64,000 bases of DNA from Bin5 sp965221145 (GTDB taxonomy: Bacteria; Chloroflexota; Anaerolineae; Caldilineales; Caldilineaceae), in contig OZ244877.1 of NCBI GenBank assembly GCA_965221145.1, positions 5,394,001 to 5,458,000 of the forward strand, written 5' to 3'. The notes beneath the pieces were generated by a model. It searched no databases and had not been told where the DNA came from. It worked only from the letters and a program-made list of their open reading frames with translations. Positions 15,554 to 24,691 of the stretch are shown here, one piece after another. Numbering within the stretch: the stretch's first letter is position 1; the number at the start of each line of letters is the position of its first letter. A program made the position numbers and the translations under genes.

Positions 15554-17184
15554 GTTGCGCCCCCTTCTCCGATGCGAAAACTGTAGAGCCTGGCATCCTG
15601 CAAGTGAAAACGCAGACGCAGGGGTTGGCCGACCGGCAGGTTCGACGTGAGCCGACGCCATCTGTCGGCCCTTGGCGAACGTCGAATAGCATCTCCGTTC
15701 CAGCGCACGGTATGGCGCACGCTGTCGGTGTCGAGCGCCTGGCAGTCCTCGCGCGCATAACCGGGAAGCGTTTCTCCCTCGGCGGACAACACCTCGACCG
15801 CCAGGCTGCCCCTCTGCGCGTCCACATTGACGTCAAGCCGCCCTCCGGTCAGTAGGAGCGGGACCGTCTCTACAATGCCGCCGAAATGGCCGGCGTCCAA
15901 CGAGACAAAGCCGTCCAACCGCCATTTTGCAAGCCCGATGGAGATCGTCTTGGGCGGCATGGGACCCCCGTGCATCGTATTGACGGCTGTGTAATAGTGC
16001 CAGACCTCGTCGCCGTGGATCAGGGGACGGTCGGCCGAGCAGAGGATGCAGCCGGCGTCGAAGCTGCCCGGCGCGCCGCGTGGAATGATGGGCGAGCGAT
16101 CTTCGAACCGTTCCCAGTTGCGCCCATCCCGGCTATGCGCCAATTGCATCGCAATCGGGCCGTCCCAGGGCGCCTGGTCGATTTCGATGCCGGATTCCGT
16201 TATTGCGGCCGGCGCATGTAAGCCCGCGCTGCCATCGGCGCCAACGGATGCGGGCATCCCTGACTCGCCGCGCGCGTCTTTGATGACATCAAACACGGGC
16301 AGAAATCCCAGCCAAGTCGCGTTTGCGCGCCACTGTTGGGCGCGATGCCCCCCATAAGCAAAGCCCGACATGCCGTAGAACTCGGTGCGCTGCCCGGCGT
16401 CCTGGACCCAGGCGTCATCCTGTTCGTCCGGCGCCAGACACACATCATGGCTGTGCCACGTCTTGAAGTCCTGGCTCGTGGCGACGGCAACCAGACGCCG
16501 GACGTGCCCGCGCACCTCTCCCCAGCGGCGGTGAAAGGCGAAGTATGTGCCCGTGCGCGGGTGGCGGGCAACCGTGACGGCCTCCAGGATCTCGTCGTCC
16601 CCCATCCCATGGTTAAATGCGCCCCTGCTCGAATGGGGCGCGGTGGGGTTGACATCGTACTCGCGCCAGTTCAATCCATCAGCCGAGTGCGCGATCCAGT
16701 AGCCATGCCCCTCTGGGTCCCAGTTCCAACAGGCCATCTTGTAGCGTTCAGCGGGCGGGGCCTCGGCCTCAACCAAGACGGTGGGGCTGTGCTTATCGAA
16801 GAGAAGAATGTTGTTGTCGCGCGCGCCGTCGAATTCGTGCCGCCACAGGCCGGGCTTGTTCCAGTGGATGCCGTCCTCGGACGTGGCGTAGAGAACGATG
16901 TCCCCCGTGCGCCCGCGCAGGCCGGGCGCGCGTGCCTGCTGCCCGCGGCCCAGACGTGAGATATACCACATGCGAAAGTGCCGGGCGCCGGGGTCGTAGT
17001 GGACGCTGCCGTAGATATAGACCCGCCGTCCTTCCCAGGGGCGATCCGGCACGAGAACCGGCTGCTCCAGTTTGCGCGCCGGGTGGAGCGTGCGCACGAC
17101 ACCCTGCTTTGCGCTGATGAGCGCGTCGTCAACAAAAAGCTGTGTCTCTGAACCAATCGGGTGCGCGTCTGCAGATGTTTGCAC
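15550..17184 (-). CDS. Predicted beta-propeller protein, 'LFVDD' family, paralogue C with in-frame insertions
   Basis: 544 residues. Close relative of paralogue B: both have SIGSETQLFVDDA, FDKHSPTV, IIPRGAPGSFDAGCILCSADRP and the same C-terminal sandwich. Compared with B it carries four extra stretches of about 10-24 residues, near residues 182, 279, 303 and 511. At least three of these correspond to palindromic DNA (16618-16641, 16326-16344, 15641-15686). It follows the dppF-like gene by 66 bases and overlaps paralogue D by 4 bases, so it is in the importer operon, suggesting that the imported ligand and the propeller substrate are related. Confidence 0.75.
   Translation of the reverse strand: MQTSADAHPIGSETQLFVDDALISAKQGVVRTLHPARKLEQPVLVPDRPWEGRRVYIYGSVHYDPGARHFRMWYISRLGRGQQARAPGLRGRTGDIVLYATSEDGIHWNKPGLWRHEFDGARDNNILLFDKHSPTVLVEAEAPPAERYKMACWNWDPEGHGYWIAHSADGLNWREYDVNPTAPHSSRGAFNHGMGDDEILEAVTVARHPRTGTYFAFHRRWGEVRGHVRRLVAVATSQDFKTWHSHDVCLAPDEQDDAWVQDAGQRTEFYGMSGFAYGGHRAQQWRANATWLGFLPVFDVIKDARGESGMPASVGADGSAGLHAPAAITESGIEIDQAPWDGPIAMQLAHSRDGRNWERFEDRSPIIPRGAPGSFDAGCILCSADRPLIHGDEVWHYYTAVNTMHGGPMPPKTISIGLAKWRLDGFVSLDAGHFGGIVETVPLLLTGGRLDVNVDAQRGSLAVEVLSAEGETLPGYAREDCQALDTDSVRHTVRWNGDAIRRSPRADRWRRLTSNLPVGQPLRLRFHLQDARLYSFRIGEGGAT
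15641..15686. repeat. In-frame nested palindrome in paralogue C
   Basis: Outer arms TTCGACGT (15641-15648) and ACGTCGAA (15679-15686); inner arms GCCGAC (15651-15656) and GTCGGC (15664-15669). The aligned position in paralogue B is 15 codons shorter, matching the 46-base length of the palindrome. Confidence 0.65.
16326..16344. repeat. Small palindrome at an insertion site in paralogue C
   Basis: CGCGCC (16326-16331) and GGCGCG (16339-16344) around ACTGTTG. It lies where paralogue C has about 10 residues more than paralogue B (HRAQQWRANATW). Confidence 0.45.
16618..16641. repeat. In-frame palindromic element (copy 2)
   Basis: TGCGCCCC (16618-16625), loop TGCTCGAAT, GGGGCGC (16635-16641). Encodes APHSSRGAFN on the minus strand in paralogue C; the same site in paralogue B is about 11 codons shorter. 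Same element as at 9953-9977. Confidence 0.75.
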
Positions 17185-17250
17185 GATGCTTGTCTCTCCG
17201 ACACAATGCCGGCCTGTCCGCTTCAGGTAGATTGACCGCCCGCCCCAGCG

Positions 17251-18228
<978 letters not shown>

Positions 18229-18299
18229 GCTGCGCTCCCGCAACGCTATCCTTCGCCGGGGGGAGATTCCAACTATCGTACCAACGACCAATACAAGAA

Positions 18300-18327
18300 A
18301 CGCAATACGCAATACCCATTACGCCTT
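18300..18327. repeat. Heptamer repeat, ACGCAAT family, overlapping a stop codon
   Basis: ACGCAAT, ACGCAAT, ACCCATT, ACGCCTT. The tract overlaps the last codons and stop of the dppD-like gene (18319) and fills part of the spacer to the dppF-like gene. Confidence 0.65.
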
Positions 18328-19356
18328 ATGCAGCGGCATCACCTTCCAACACGCGGCCTGCGATTCGCCGTACCGCTCCAACGCCGGCTCCTCCTGCTGA
18401 CAGCGCTCGTCTGCCAGGGGGCAGCGGGGCCAGAATTTGCACCCGTGCGGCAGGCTGACCAGGTCGGGTGGCAACCCGCTGATCGAAGACAGGCGTTCGC
18501 CAGGCTTGTTGTCCAAAGAGGGGACCGAACCCAGCAGCCCCTGCGTGTAGGGATGCCGGGGATTCAGAAGCACGTCATCGACAGGCCCTTCCTCGACCAT
18601 GCGGCCAGCGTACATCACCGCAACGCGGTCGCAGCTGCCGGCGACGATGCCCATGTCATGGGTGATGAAGAGCGCGGTCATGCCGGCCTCCTTTGCCAGA
18701 TTCTTGATCAGGTCCAGGATTTGCGCCTGCACCGTCACGTCCAGCGCGGTGGTCGGTTCGTCGGCCAGCAGAAGACGGGGCTGACAAGAGAAGGCGATCG
18801 CGATCATCACCCGTTGGCGCATGCCCCCGCTGAACTGGTGGATGTAATCGTCGAAGCGGGCCTGCGGCGACGGAATGCCGACATGGCCGAGAAGCTCCAC
18901 TGCGCGCGCCCGCGCCGCCTGCCCGCTCAAGCCGAGGTGAATCTCCATCGCCTCGCTGATCTGGCGACCGATCGTCATGGTCGGCGTCAGGGCGGTCATC
19001 GGCTCTTGGAAAACCATCGCAATTTTGCGGCCCCGGATCTGCTGCATATCCTCATCGCTGCGTTGCAGCAGGTCGCTGCCCTCAAAGCTGATCTCCCCGG
19101 ACACGGCCCGCCCATTCCCCGGCAGCAGCCGCATGATCGAGAGCGCGGTCATCGTCTTGCCGCAACCGCTTTCGCCGACCAGGCCCACCACCTCGCCCTC
19201 ATAGAGATCCAACGACAGGCCATCCACAGCCCTGACGGTTCCCTGTTTGGTCTCAAACTGGGTGTACAACTCTCGGATCTGGAGCAGGGGCTGTCCGTCC
19301 GGCGCAGCCCCGTTCGTCGGCGGGATCGCTGGCTGGGAGCTTCTGTCTGCATCCAT
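18319..19356 (-). CDS. Dpp/Opp-type ABC transporter ATP-binding protein (DppD/OppD-like)
   Basis: 345 residues from the Met at 19356, which starts 4 bases after the stop of the permease gene; the upstream Met would overlap it. Walker A GESGCGKT at about 61-68, VFQEPMTALTPTMT near 115, signature FSGGMRQR near 165-172, Walker B LLLADEPTTALD near 185-196. The C-terminal CKFWPRCPLADERC is the dipeptide/oligopeptide-type tail. Pairs with the DppF-like ATPase. Its 3' end is overlapped by an ACGCAAT heptamer tract, which may supply the last codons. Confidence 0.9.
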   Translation of the reverse strand: MDADRSSQPAIPPTNGAAPDGQPLLQIRELYTQFETKQGTVRAVDGLSLDLYEGEVVGLVGESGCGKTMTALSIMRLLPGNGRAVSGEISFEGSDLLQRSDEDMQQIRGRKIAMVFQEPMTALTPTMTIGRQISEAMEIHLGLSGQAARARAVELLGHVGIPSPQARFDDYIHQFSGGMRQRVMIAIAFSCQPRLLLADEPTTALDVTVQAQILDLIKNLAKEAGMTALFITHDMGIVAGSCDRVAVMYAGRMVEEGPVDDVLLNPRHPYTQGLLGSVPSLDNKPGERLSSISGLPPDLVSLPHGCKFWPRCPLADERCQQEEPALERYGESQAACWKVMPLHKA

Positions 19357-19360
19357 CGCT

Positions 19361-20329
19361 TCAACGCCGCCTCTGCTCCGGATTGAGAGCATCGTTCAGT
19401 CCATCACCCAGAAAATTGAAGCCGAGCACCACGATCGCGAGCGCCATCCCCGGCATCACAACCAAGTGGGGATTGAAGCGCCACTGCCCCAAATTGTCGT
19501 TGATCATCGCACCCCAGCTTGCGCCCGGCGGCTGGATGCCCACGCCCAAAAAGCTGAGCGACGCTTCCGACAGCATTGCGCCGCCAAAGCCGACCGTGAT
19601 CGAGACGATCAGCGGACCGAGGCTGTTGGGGACAAGGTGGCTGAGAATTATGGTCCAGTTCGACGCGCCCAGGGCACGCTCGGCCTCGATAAATTCCTTT
19701 TCGCGCAGCGAGAGAATCTGCCCGCGCACCAGCCGCGCCTTGCCATACCACTGCACCAACGTCAACGACCCGAAGATCACCAGGTAGTCCAGATAGACGC
19801 GGTTGGACTCGGAGAGCGTCCACCCGTACTGCTCCTGCCAATAGAGTTGCAATTCGAGCACCTTTTCGCGAAAGACGACGCTGATGAAGGCGGCCAGCAG
19901 AATGTCGGGGAACGCCATCGTGATATCGGCCAGGCGCATGACGATGAAATCGACCCACCCGCCCAGAAATGCGCCGGCCGCGCCCAAGACAACCCCCAGG
20001 ACGGTCGTGCCGATGGTGACGATCAGCCCCACCAGAAAGGCCGTGCGCGCGCCGTAGAGGATGCGGGTGAACATATCGCGGCCCAGGCCGTCGGTGCCCA
20101 GCCAGTAGTCGCGGCTGGGCGGCTCATTGATCCTTGCATAATTCCCCACGGCGTAGTCATACGGGGCCAGCCAGGGCCCGAAGATGGCGATGAAGAGGAG
20201 CAAGAGCGCGACAAAGACCCCAATGATGGCCAGGCGATTGCGCATCAACTGCTCCAGCGCATCCTGCCACAGGCTGCGCTGCTCCGGCATGGCAAATAAC
20301 TGGTGCGGCGTGTTGGCCTCGGCGGTCAT
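19361..20329 (-). CDS. Dpp-type ABC transporter permease (DppC-like)
   Basis: 322-residue inner-membrane permease. The N-terminal cytoplasmic stretch ends LMRNRLAIIGVFVALLLLFIAIFGP (first membrane helix, given here only as a landmark). HWLGTD-type motif YWLGTDGLGRDMFTRILYGAR near 75-95 is diagnostic of DppC/OppC. The EAA loop reads EAERALGASNWTIILSHLVPNS near 215. Followed by GASWGAMIND and the C-terminal NFLGDGLNDALNPEQRRR, both typical. A stretch around residues 155-185 (LELQLYWQEQYGWTLSES) is an extra extracytoplasmic loop compared with short DppC proteins. Member of the importer operon. Confidence 0.9.
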   Translation of the reverse strand: MTAEANTPHQLFAMPEQRSLWQDALEQLMRNRLAIIGVFVALLLLFIAIFGPWLAPYDYAVGNYARINEPPSRDYWLGTDGLGRDMFTRILYGARTAFLVGLIVTIGTTVLGVVLGAAGAFLGGWVDFIVMRLADITMAFPDILLAAFISVVFREKVLELQLYWQEQYGWTLSESNRVYLDYLVIFGSLTLVQWYGKARLVRGQILSLREKEFIEAERALGASNWTIILSHLVPNSLGPLIVSITVGFGGAMLSEASLSFLGVGIQPPGASWGAMINDNLGQWRFNPHLVVMPGMALAIVVLGFNFLGDGLNDALNPEQRRR

Positions 20330-20330
20330 T

Positions 20331-20425
20331 CTGGCTACCTCGAAGAGTGAGGATTGATGAATGAGGAGTGAGAGGGGAACTGCGCGGAGTGAGAACTGTT
20401 CTCGCTCCTCTACACTCTCTCCTCA
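20331..20425. repeat. Purine/pyrimidine-rich repeat in permease spacer (copy 1)
   Basis: Contains GAGTGAG-like units (GAGTGAGGATT, GAGGAGTGAGAGG, GGAGTGAGAA) followed by the inverted stretch TTCTCGCTCCTCTACACTCT. The same pyrimidine string recurs at 22090-22125 upstream of the other permease gene. Confidence 0.5.
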
Positions 20426-20587
20426 TGATGCGGTTAGTATCAGGGGGATCAAAACACCAAAGCCACCCAGCATGATGGCGATCACCAAGTTCAATTTCCC
20501 GTCTATGCGAGCGACGTCAGCTTTGGTTGCCCAATGCTCATACTCCCCTTCAAGGGCAATTCGTTCTGTCTCAGTTTGTGCGGCCAT
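20423..20587 (-). CDS. Small membrane-anchored protein (54 residues)
   Basis: Begins MAAQTETERIALEGEYEHWA and ends with one hydrophobic helix (LVIAIMLGGFGVLIPLIL). GAGGAGA lies 6 bases before the ATG at 20587, one of the best ribosome sites in the window, which decides the start; the longer ORF to 20794 has no such site. KADVARIDGKLN before the helix looks amphipathic, as in small coiled-coil/tail-anchored proteins of unknown function. It lies between the dppB-like and dppC-like genes but has its own promoter candidate, so it may be an insertion rather than an importer subunit. Confidence 0.6.
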   Translation of the reverse strand: MAAQTETERIALEGEYEHWATKADVARIDGKLNLVIAIMLGGFGVLIPLILTAS

Positions 20588-20784
20588 TCTTGTCTCCTCA
20601 GAGGCAATCCAAGATGTCAGTACGGGGGGTTCACTGATCTTTGGTTTCGCCACACAAAGCCCGATGCCTTTGGCTACAGATCCAATGGCGCTTTTTGCAA
20701 AGGTACGCTCTGGAGCATATATTGGCGCGCCCAATGTCCAGTTAACTGACTGACGAAATACTTTGTATTCCTGAAGCAAATGCA

Positions 20785-20793
20785 AGTATAACA
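20785..20793 (-). promoter_or_regulatory. Extended -10 promoter candidate
   Basis: Minus strand TGTTATACT, i.e. TGn-TATACT, about 200 bases upstream of the small membrane protein. No good -35, as is common for extended -10 promoters. Would give dppC and the downstream genes a second transcription start. Confidence 0.4.
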
Positions 20794-21007
20794 CTGGTGT
20801 GAAAATAGGTACACCGTAGTTCCGGGAATTCAGAAAAGAAACGCTTTAAGAGAGAGAGTTGCTGAGATATTTTTTGCGCAAGTATGTCATCAGAGTGTCC
20901 AAGAGAGAAAGGAACAGGAAAAGCGCCTGTCCAAAGTGATATGCGTCTGACCCCAGGACTTTCCGCGTAGATTAAGCAAATGAAACGTGGCCGCCTCGCG
21001 CTCTCTT

Positions 21008-21028
21008 ACGCAATTCGCTAAACGCATT
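21008..21028. repeat. Heptamer repeat, ACGCAAT family
   Basis: ACGCAAT, TCGCTAA, ACGCATT just beyond the dppB-like stop codon. Confidence 0.45.
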
Positions 21029-21032
21029 GGAT

Positions 21033-22028
21033 TCAATCATAGGTAACGCGCGGATCCAGGGCGCCGTACAACAGATCGGTCAGCAGGTTGATCGTCACAA
21101 AGATCAGGGACTGCAGGAGAATGATTCCCATGAACACAGGATGATCGCCCGACATGAGCGTTTGAATCGCCAGTTTGCCGATGCCGGGGATGTTGAATAT
21201 CAGCTCGACGAAAAGACTGCCCGTAACCAACCCGCTTGTAATCAGGCCCAGCGAGGTCAGTACCGGGATCATCGCCGTGCGCAGCATATGGCGAGCCACC
21301 ACCAGCCGCTCGGGCATGCCTTTGGCGCGGGCCGTGCGCACAAAGTCCTTGCCGAGCACCTCGATAATACCGGCCCGCGCCTGGCGCACGATCACCAGCG
21401 AAGGGCCGGCTGCCAGGACGATGGCCGGCAGGATCGCCTGGCGTGAGAACATGCCATCCCATCCCCCGACCGTTTTGAAGACGGGGATCTTGAGTACGAA
21501 AATGATCAGCAGGATCGGTCCGATCACATAGGCCGGGATCGAGCTGGCGATGATCGAGCTTGTTACGATGACATAGTCGATGGTGGTGTTCTGTTTGACA
21601 GCCGCCAGAACGCCGAGCAGGATGCCGCCAACGATGAGGATGATCAGCGCCCACAATCCCAGTTGCGCGCTGATCGCCAGGCGGCCCATGATCATCTCCC
21701 GCACACCTGTGCTCGTGCCGGAGAAACTGCTGCCTCTGCCTTCGCTGATCGCTCTGTCACTGGCGACGCCGCCGAATGCAGACAGGGATTGGCCCCAATT
21801 GCCCCCGAACAGGCTGCTCACATAGTCAAGGAACTGGATCATGAAGGGGCGGTCCAGGCCGAGCGCCTTTTTGACCTCCGCATACCGCTGTTCGTCTTCC
21901 CAATCCTCTCCCAGGACGGCGCGCACCGTATCGATGGGGCCAAAGTAGCTCAACGTAAAGGTTATGAGCATCACAACGGTTACGATTGGCAACACGGCGG
22001 CGAGCCTGCGCAAAGTATATAGAATCAT
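21033..22028 (-). CDS. Dpp-type ABC transporter permease (DppB-like)
   Basis: 331-residue permease. Opens MILYTLRRLAAVLPIVTVVMLITF, the usual DppB/OppB first helix. LGLDRPFMIQFLDYV near residue 57 and FGGNWGQSLS near 73 are family landmarks. EAA-loop-like VRTARAKGMPERLVVARHMLRTA lies near 225, then GLVTGSLFVELIFNIPGIGKL near 265 (the classical E-x-x-F-x-x-PGxG motif) and the C-terminal DLLYGALDPRVTYD. Ends 121 bases after the binding-protein gene. Translocation pore with the DppC-like partner. Confidence 0.92.
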   Translation of the reverse strand: MILYTLRRLAAVLPIVTVVMLITFTLSYFGPIDTVRAVLGEDWEDEQRYAEVKKALGLDRPFMIQFLDYVSSLFGGNWGQSLSAFGGVASDRAISEGRGSSFSGTSTGVREMIMGRLAISAQLGLWALIILIVGGILLGVLAAVKQNTTIDYVIVTSSIIASSIPAYVIGPILLIIFVLKIPVFKTVGGWDGMFSRQAILPAIVLAAGPSLVIVRQARAGIIEVLGKDFVRTARAKGMPERLVVARHMLRTAMIPVLTSLGLITSGLVTGSLFVELIFNIPGIGKLAIQTLMSGDHPVFMGIILLQSLIFVTINLLTDLLYGALDPRVTYD

Positions 22029-22039
22029 ATCAAGAGTTA

Positions 22040-22125
22040 GAATGAGAACGTAGGACGAGAAAGAGGAGCGAGGAGAGAGATGTGAGAAACATTCTCCCTC
22101 CTCTACACTTTCTTCTCTTAAGAAT
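22040..22125. repeat. Imperfect hairpin / purine-pyrimidine repeat (copy 2)
   Basis: GAGGAGAGAGATGT followed after 5 bases by ACATTCTCCCTCCTC gives an imperfect 14-bp stem in the spacer between the binding-protein and first permease genes. The pyrimidine arm and its extension TACACTTTCT match the copy at 20331-20425. Confidence 0.5.
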
Positions 22126-22150
22126 TCACATCACACCACCGTCCGCGGCT

Positions 22151-23923
22151 TTACTGCGCGGCGATGAAGAGATGCTCCGGCTCGCGCACGCCGTGGTCCA
22201 GACTGCCAAACAGTGAGTCCCAGTGGCTGACCCAAGGCTTGACGAGCATATAGGCCGGCTCGGTGAAGTGGCCGATGCTGTACACGTCCTCGAAGAACTG
22301 ACGTCCCGCCTCCTGGTACAGCGGAATCGCCTCTGCGAGATCCATGGTCGTATCGGCCGTCATGCACAACTCTACTGCGTCCGGGGGACCCCAGGACTCA
22401 GCTCTGGAACGGTTATATGTTCCGTCCGGGGAGGCGTTCTCGCACACCGCCGAGAGACCGGGGTAGCGGGCCGCGTAGGAGCGGCGCACGATCTGGTACA
22501 GCTCCGGATTGGCCATGAACACGTCGCGCGAGCGCTCGATGACAACCTCCAGCCCCAGATTCTGCTTCCAGTACTGCTGCATGGCCTGGGCGATGCGGGT
22601 GAGATGGCCGACCTGGCCGCCAAAGCCGGCCTCACCGACGTGCAGCCGAATCTGCGGCATGTTCTCGACCGAGCCGTAGCTGGATTCAGCGATCAACTGG
22701 CGGGCCAGTTCCGGATCGTAGCTGGGCGTATGGCACTCGCCCTCGATGAATCCCGGCCAGCCCAGCGGGATCAGCTGACAGGCCGGCTGCCACATGCCGC
22801 GCAGCAGCGCATCGGCGACGACCTTGAAATCGACCGCATGGGCCAGCGCCTGACGCACCTTGGTGTCATCCATGGGGGCGAGGTCGCGTGCGATGTAGAA
22901 GCTGCGGCTCACCTCGTACTGGTACGGCCACATCTCGTTGCTCGTTGCGCGGCCCGGTTCCAGCAGTTCGGCGGCCTCCAGCGGTCCATACTTCTCGGAA
23001 ACGTCGTACTCGTCGTTCTCATACGCGATCAGCGCCGTCTGCGGATCCGAATAATACTTGAGCACGACCTTCTCCAGGATCGGAGCGTCGCCGCGCCAGT
23101 TGGGATTGGGGACAAGCTCGAAGGAATCCGGTTCGGAAGGCCCGACCCATTTCGGCTCGGTCGCGATCATGAACGGACCGGTCGCCCCATGGCCGACGAA
23201 CCAGGGCGTCTCACCATCGGTAGGCGGGCTGTATTGGGATGTCTCCGCCATCAGGAAACGATGCGGCAGCGAGAGGATCGCGGCGAAATCGCGGAACGGT
23301 TGCGTCAACTCGATCTGCACCGTCAGATCATCAACGACCGTGATACCCTCCAGTTCCGTGGCCGCGTTCTCCTCCGCGCGCATGGCGTCGTAGCCCTTGA
23401 TGAAGCGGGCGTAGGTCGTGCCGCGCGAGCCGGTGTTGGGCGAAGCGTGAAGCTCAATCGACATCTTCACGTCCTCCGCGGTGAAAGGCTCACCGTCGGC
23501 GGCCACGATCCCCTCCTTCAGCGTGATCGTCCATACGGTCTCATCCTCGCTGGCCGTGAAACCTTCCGCCAGCCGGCCTTCCAGTGTCCCGTCCTGGTTC
23601 ATCCAGAAAAGGGTCTCGAAGGCCATGTTGAGCATACCGGATACGGCATAGCCGCCCGATGTCTCGAACGGATAGGGATACCGTTGGGCATAGTAGGTGC
23701 CCCAGCGCAGAACCTGGCTCTCCGCTTTGGGCGTGTCCGCGGCCAAGGCTGCTCGTTCGCGCCATACCGGCGACCAGGGCATGTAAGAGGTCGTCTCGGA
23801 CATCGCCTCTTCCATCTGCCCGGCTTGCGGCGGGGCCGCCGCGGGCGCACATGCAGCGGTCACAACCAGGGCCATGAGCATCAGCAGACCAATGATGACT
23901 TTGGACTTTCGGAATGCTTTCAT
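22151..23923 (-). CDS. Dpp-type solute-binding lipoprotein (SBP family 5)
   Basis: 590 residues from the Met at 23923, which begins MKAFRKSKVIIGLLMLMALV and reaches a lipobox VTAAC at about residue 27; earlier in-frame Met codons would bury this signal. Mature protein is an extracytoplasmic family 5 binding protein: VLRWGTYYAQRYPYPFET, GTLEGRLAEGFTASEDETVWTITLKEG in parts, FTAEDVKMSIELHASP, and the late TKVRQALAHAVDFKVV are typical. Anchored on the outer face of the membrane, it hands ligand to the permeases. A TATAAT hexamer ends 6 bases before the ATG and no ribosome site is seen, so the mRNA may be leaderless. Confidence 0.92.
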   Translation of the reverse strand: MKAFRKSKVIIGLLMLMALVVTAACAPAAAPPQAGQMEEAMSETTSYMPWSPVWRERAALAADTPKAESQVLRWGTYYAQRYPYPFETSGGYAVSGMLNMAFETLFWMNQDGTLEGRLAEGFTASEDETVWTITLKEGIVAADGEPFTAEDVKMSIELHASPNTGSRGTTYARFIKGYDAMRAEENAATELEGITVVDDLTVQIELTQPFRDFAAILSLPHRFLMAETSQYSPPTDGETPWFVGHGATGPFMIATEPKWVGPSEPDSFELVPNPNWRGDAPILEKVVLKYYSDPQTALIAYENDEYDVSEKYGPLEAAELLEPGRATSNEMWPYQYEVSRSFYIARDLAPMDDTKVRQALAHAVDFKVVADALLRGMWQPACQLIPLGWPGFIEGECHTPSYDPELARQLIAESSYGSVENMPQIRLHVGEAGFGGQVGHLTRIAQAMQQYWKQNLGLEVVIERSRDVFMANPELYQIVRRSYAARYPGLSAVCENASPDGTYNRSRAESWGPPDAVELCMTADTTMDLAEAIPLYQEAGRQFFEDVYSIGHFTEPAYMLVKPWVSHWDSLFGSLDHGVREPEHLFIAAQ

Positions 23924-23925
23924 TT

Positions 23926-23952
23926 GGGAATTATATAGATAGTGCAGCAAAC
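23926..23952 (-). promoter_or_regulatory. Promoter-like 27-base sequence, also present inverted at 29235-29261
   Basis: Minus strand contains CTATCTATATAATTCCC with TATAAT 6 bases before the binding-protein start codon. An identical 27-base string occurs on the plus strand at 29235-29261. The two copies bracket the accessory island. No convincing -35 is seen at the proper distance. Confidence 0.5.
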
Positions 23953-24184
23953 TCCGGTTCCGGTCGGGGCAGGTATCGGTAACGGGGGATGGTACAATGG
24001 TTCGAAAAGGGAAGAGCGCTTGCACCGGCGAGCCACCGTCAAGCGCCCTTGGAACATCTTGGGTCTGGAAACCATTCTGTCCCTTTTTCGTCTTCGTGTC
24101 AAAGGCGTCAAGTAGGGGGGGCACTTGACTTGCCGGTGCAAGGCGTTCTGTTGTCCGCATTATTGCGGGAAGGGGAGCGCCGGC

Positions 24185-24604
24185 ATGGAAGTCGTGCGTG
24201 ATTTTGTGTTGAGCTGGTTGTTTGAAAAGACAGTTGGCAAATGTATTTCTTTTTGGAGGTCGCGTCGAGAGATGAGATTCGACAATCATGTTGCGAAGGT
24301 TGTAGAACGGATTGGTGAGCGTCTTGACGAGCGGGATGCGGCATTTGAAAAGCGGATTGGTGAGCTTGTAGATCAGAGAATAGCGGCTAAAATCGAAGAG
24401 TTAAGTCCTCCTCCTCCGCCTTACGGAATTACGGGTGGTTTGTGTACCAAGTCCGGTTTGTATCGTGTTCAGGACAGTTTGACTTGGCTGGTCGAGAGGA
24501 CGTTTGGAGAAGGTGATGTGTTCCCTGTGGCCGAAGATGGTGGAAGGGAGAGGAAAGTGACCTGGGTGTACCAGGTTCCAACAGGGGGTGTTCGGGAGGG
24601 ATAG
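24185..24604 (+). CDS. Small protein of unknown function
   Basis: 139 residues from the ATG at 24185, preceded by AAGGGGAG. Visible parts: a hydrophobic N-terminal 20 residues (VVRDFVLSWLFEKTVG), a charged helical stretch (RIGERLDERDAAFEKRIGELVDQRIAAKIEE, in pieces, about 40-75), a proline run, and a C-terminal part GLYRVQDSLTWLVERTFGEGD that ends with mixed strands. It is followed by a good intrinsic terminator, which supports it as a real transcription unit. Not recognised; codon use is T/G-rich unlike the flanking operons. First gene of the accessory island. Confidence 0.55.
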   Translation: MEVVRDFVLSWLFEKTVGKCISFWRSRREMRFDNHVAKVVERIGERLDERDAAFEKRIGELVDQRIAAKIEELSPPPPPYGITGGLCTKSGLYRVQDSLTWLVERTFGEGDVFPVAEDGGRERKVTWVYQVPTGGVREG

Positions 24605-24644
24605 ATCGCGCGGGCAGCCTGTGTAAATGTCGTAACTGAACAGG

Positions 24645-24688
24645 CCGCCGGCGTTTTTGCCGGCGGGCTTTGTCTTTGTGGTTTTTCG
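24645..24688 (+). terminator. Rho-independent terminator
   Basis: CCGCCGGC (24645-24652), loop GTTTTT, GCCGGCGG (24659-24666), then a T-rich stretch (TTTGTCTTTGTGGTTTTT). It lies 40 bases after the 139-residue gene and just before the convergent end of the HNH gene. Confidence 0.75.
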
Positions 24689-24691
24689 GGG

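Larger units (their letters stand above)
20588..21032. other. Intergenic region upstream of the small membrane protein
   Basis: 445 bases. Holds an extended -10 promoter candidate on the minus strand (20785-20793) and a heptamer tract (21008-21028). The ORF running through 20588-20794 has no ribosome site or recognisable product and is regarded as non-coding. Confidence 0.5.

Noticed and set aside
22223..23938. 571-residue plus-strand ORF opposite the binding-protein gene
   Set aside because: Arg/Gly/Val-rich antisense shadow typical of GC-rich DNA; the minus strand encodes a clear family 5 binding protein with a lipobox.
24019..24142. 11-bp inverted repeat CTTGCACCGGC / GCCGGTGCAAG as element ends
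   Set aside because: No target duplication at its edges and no gene between the arms; kept only as a weak inverted repeat.
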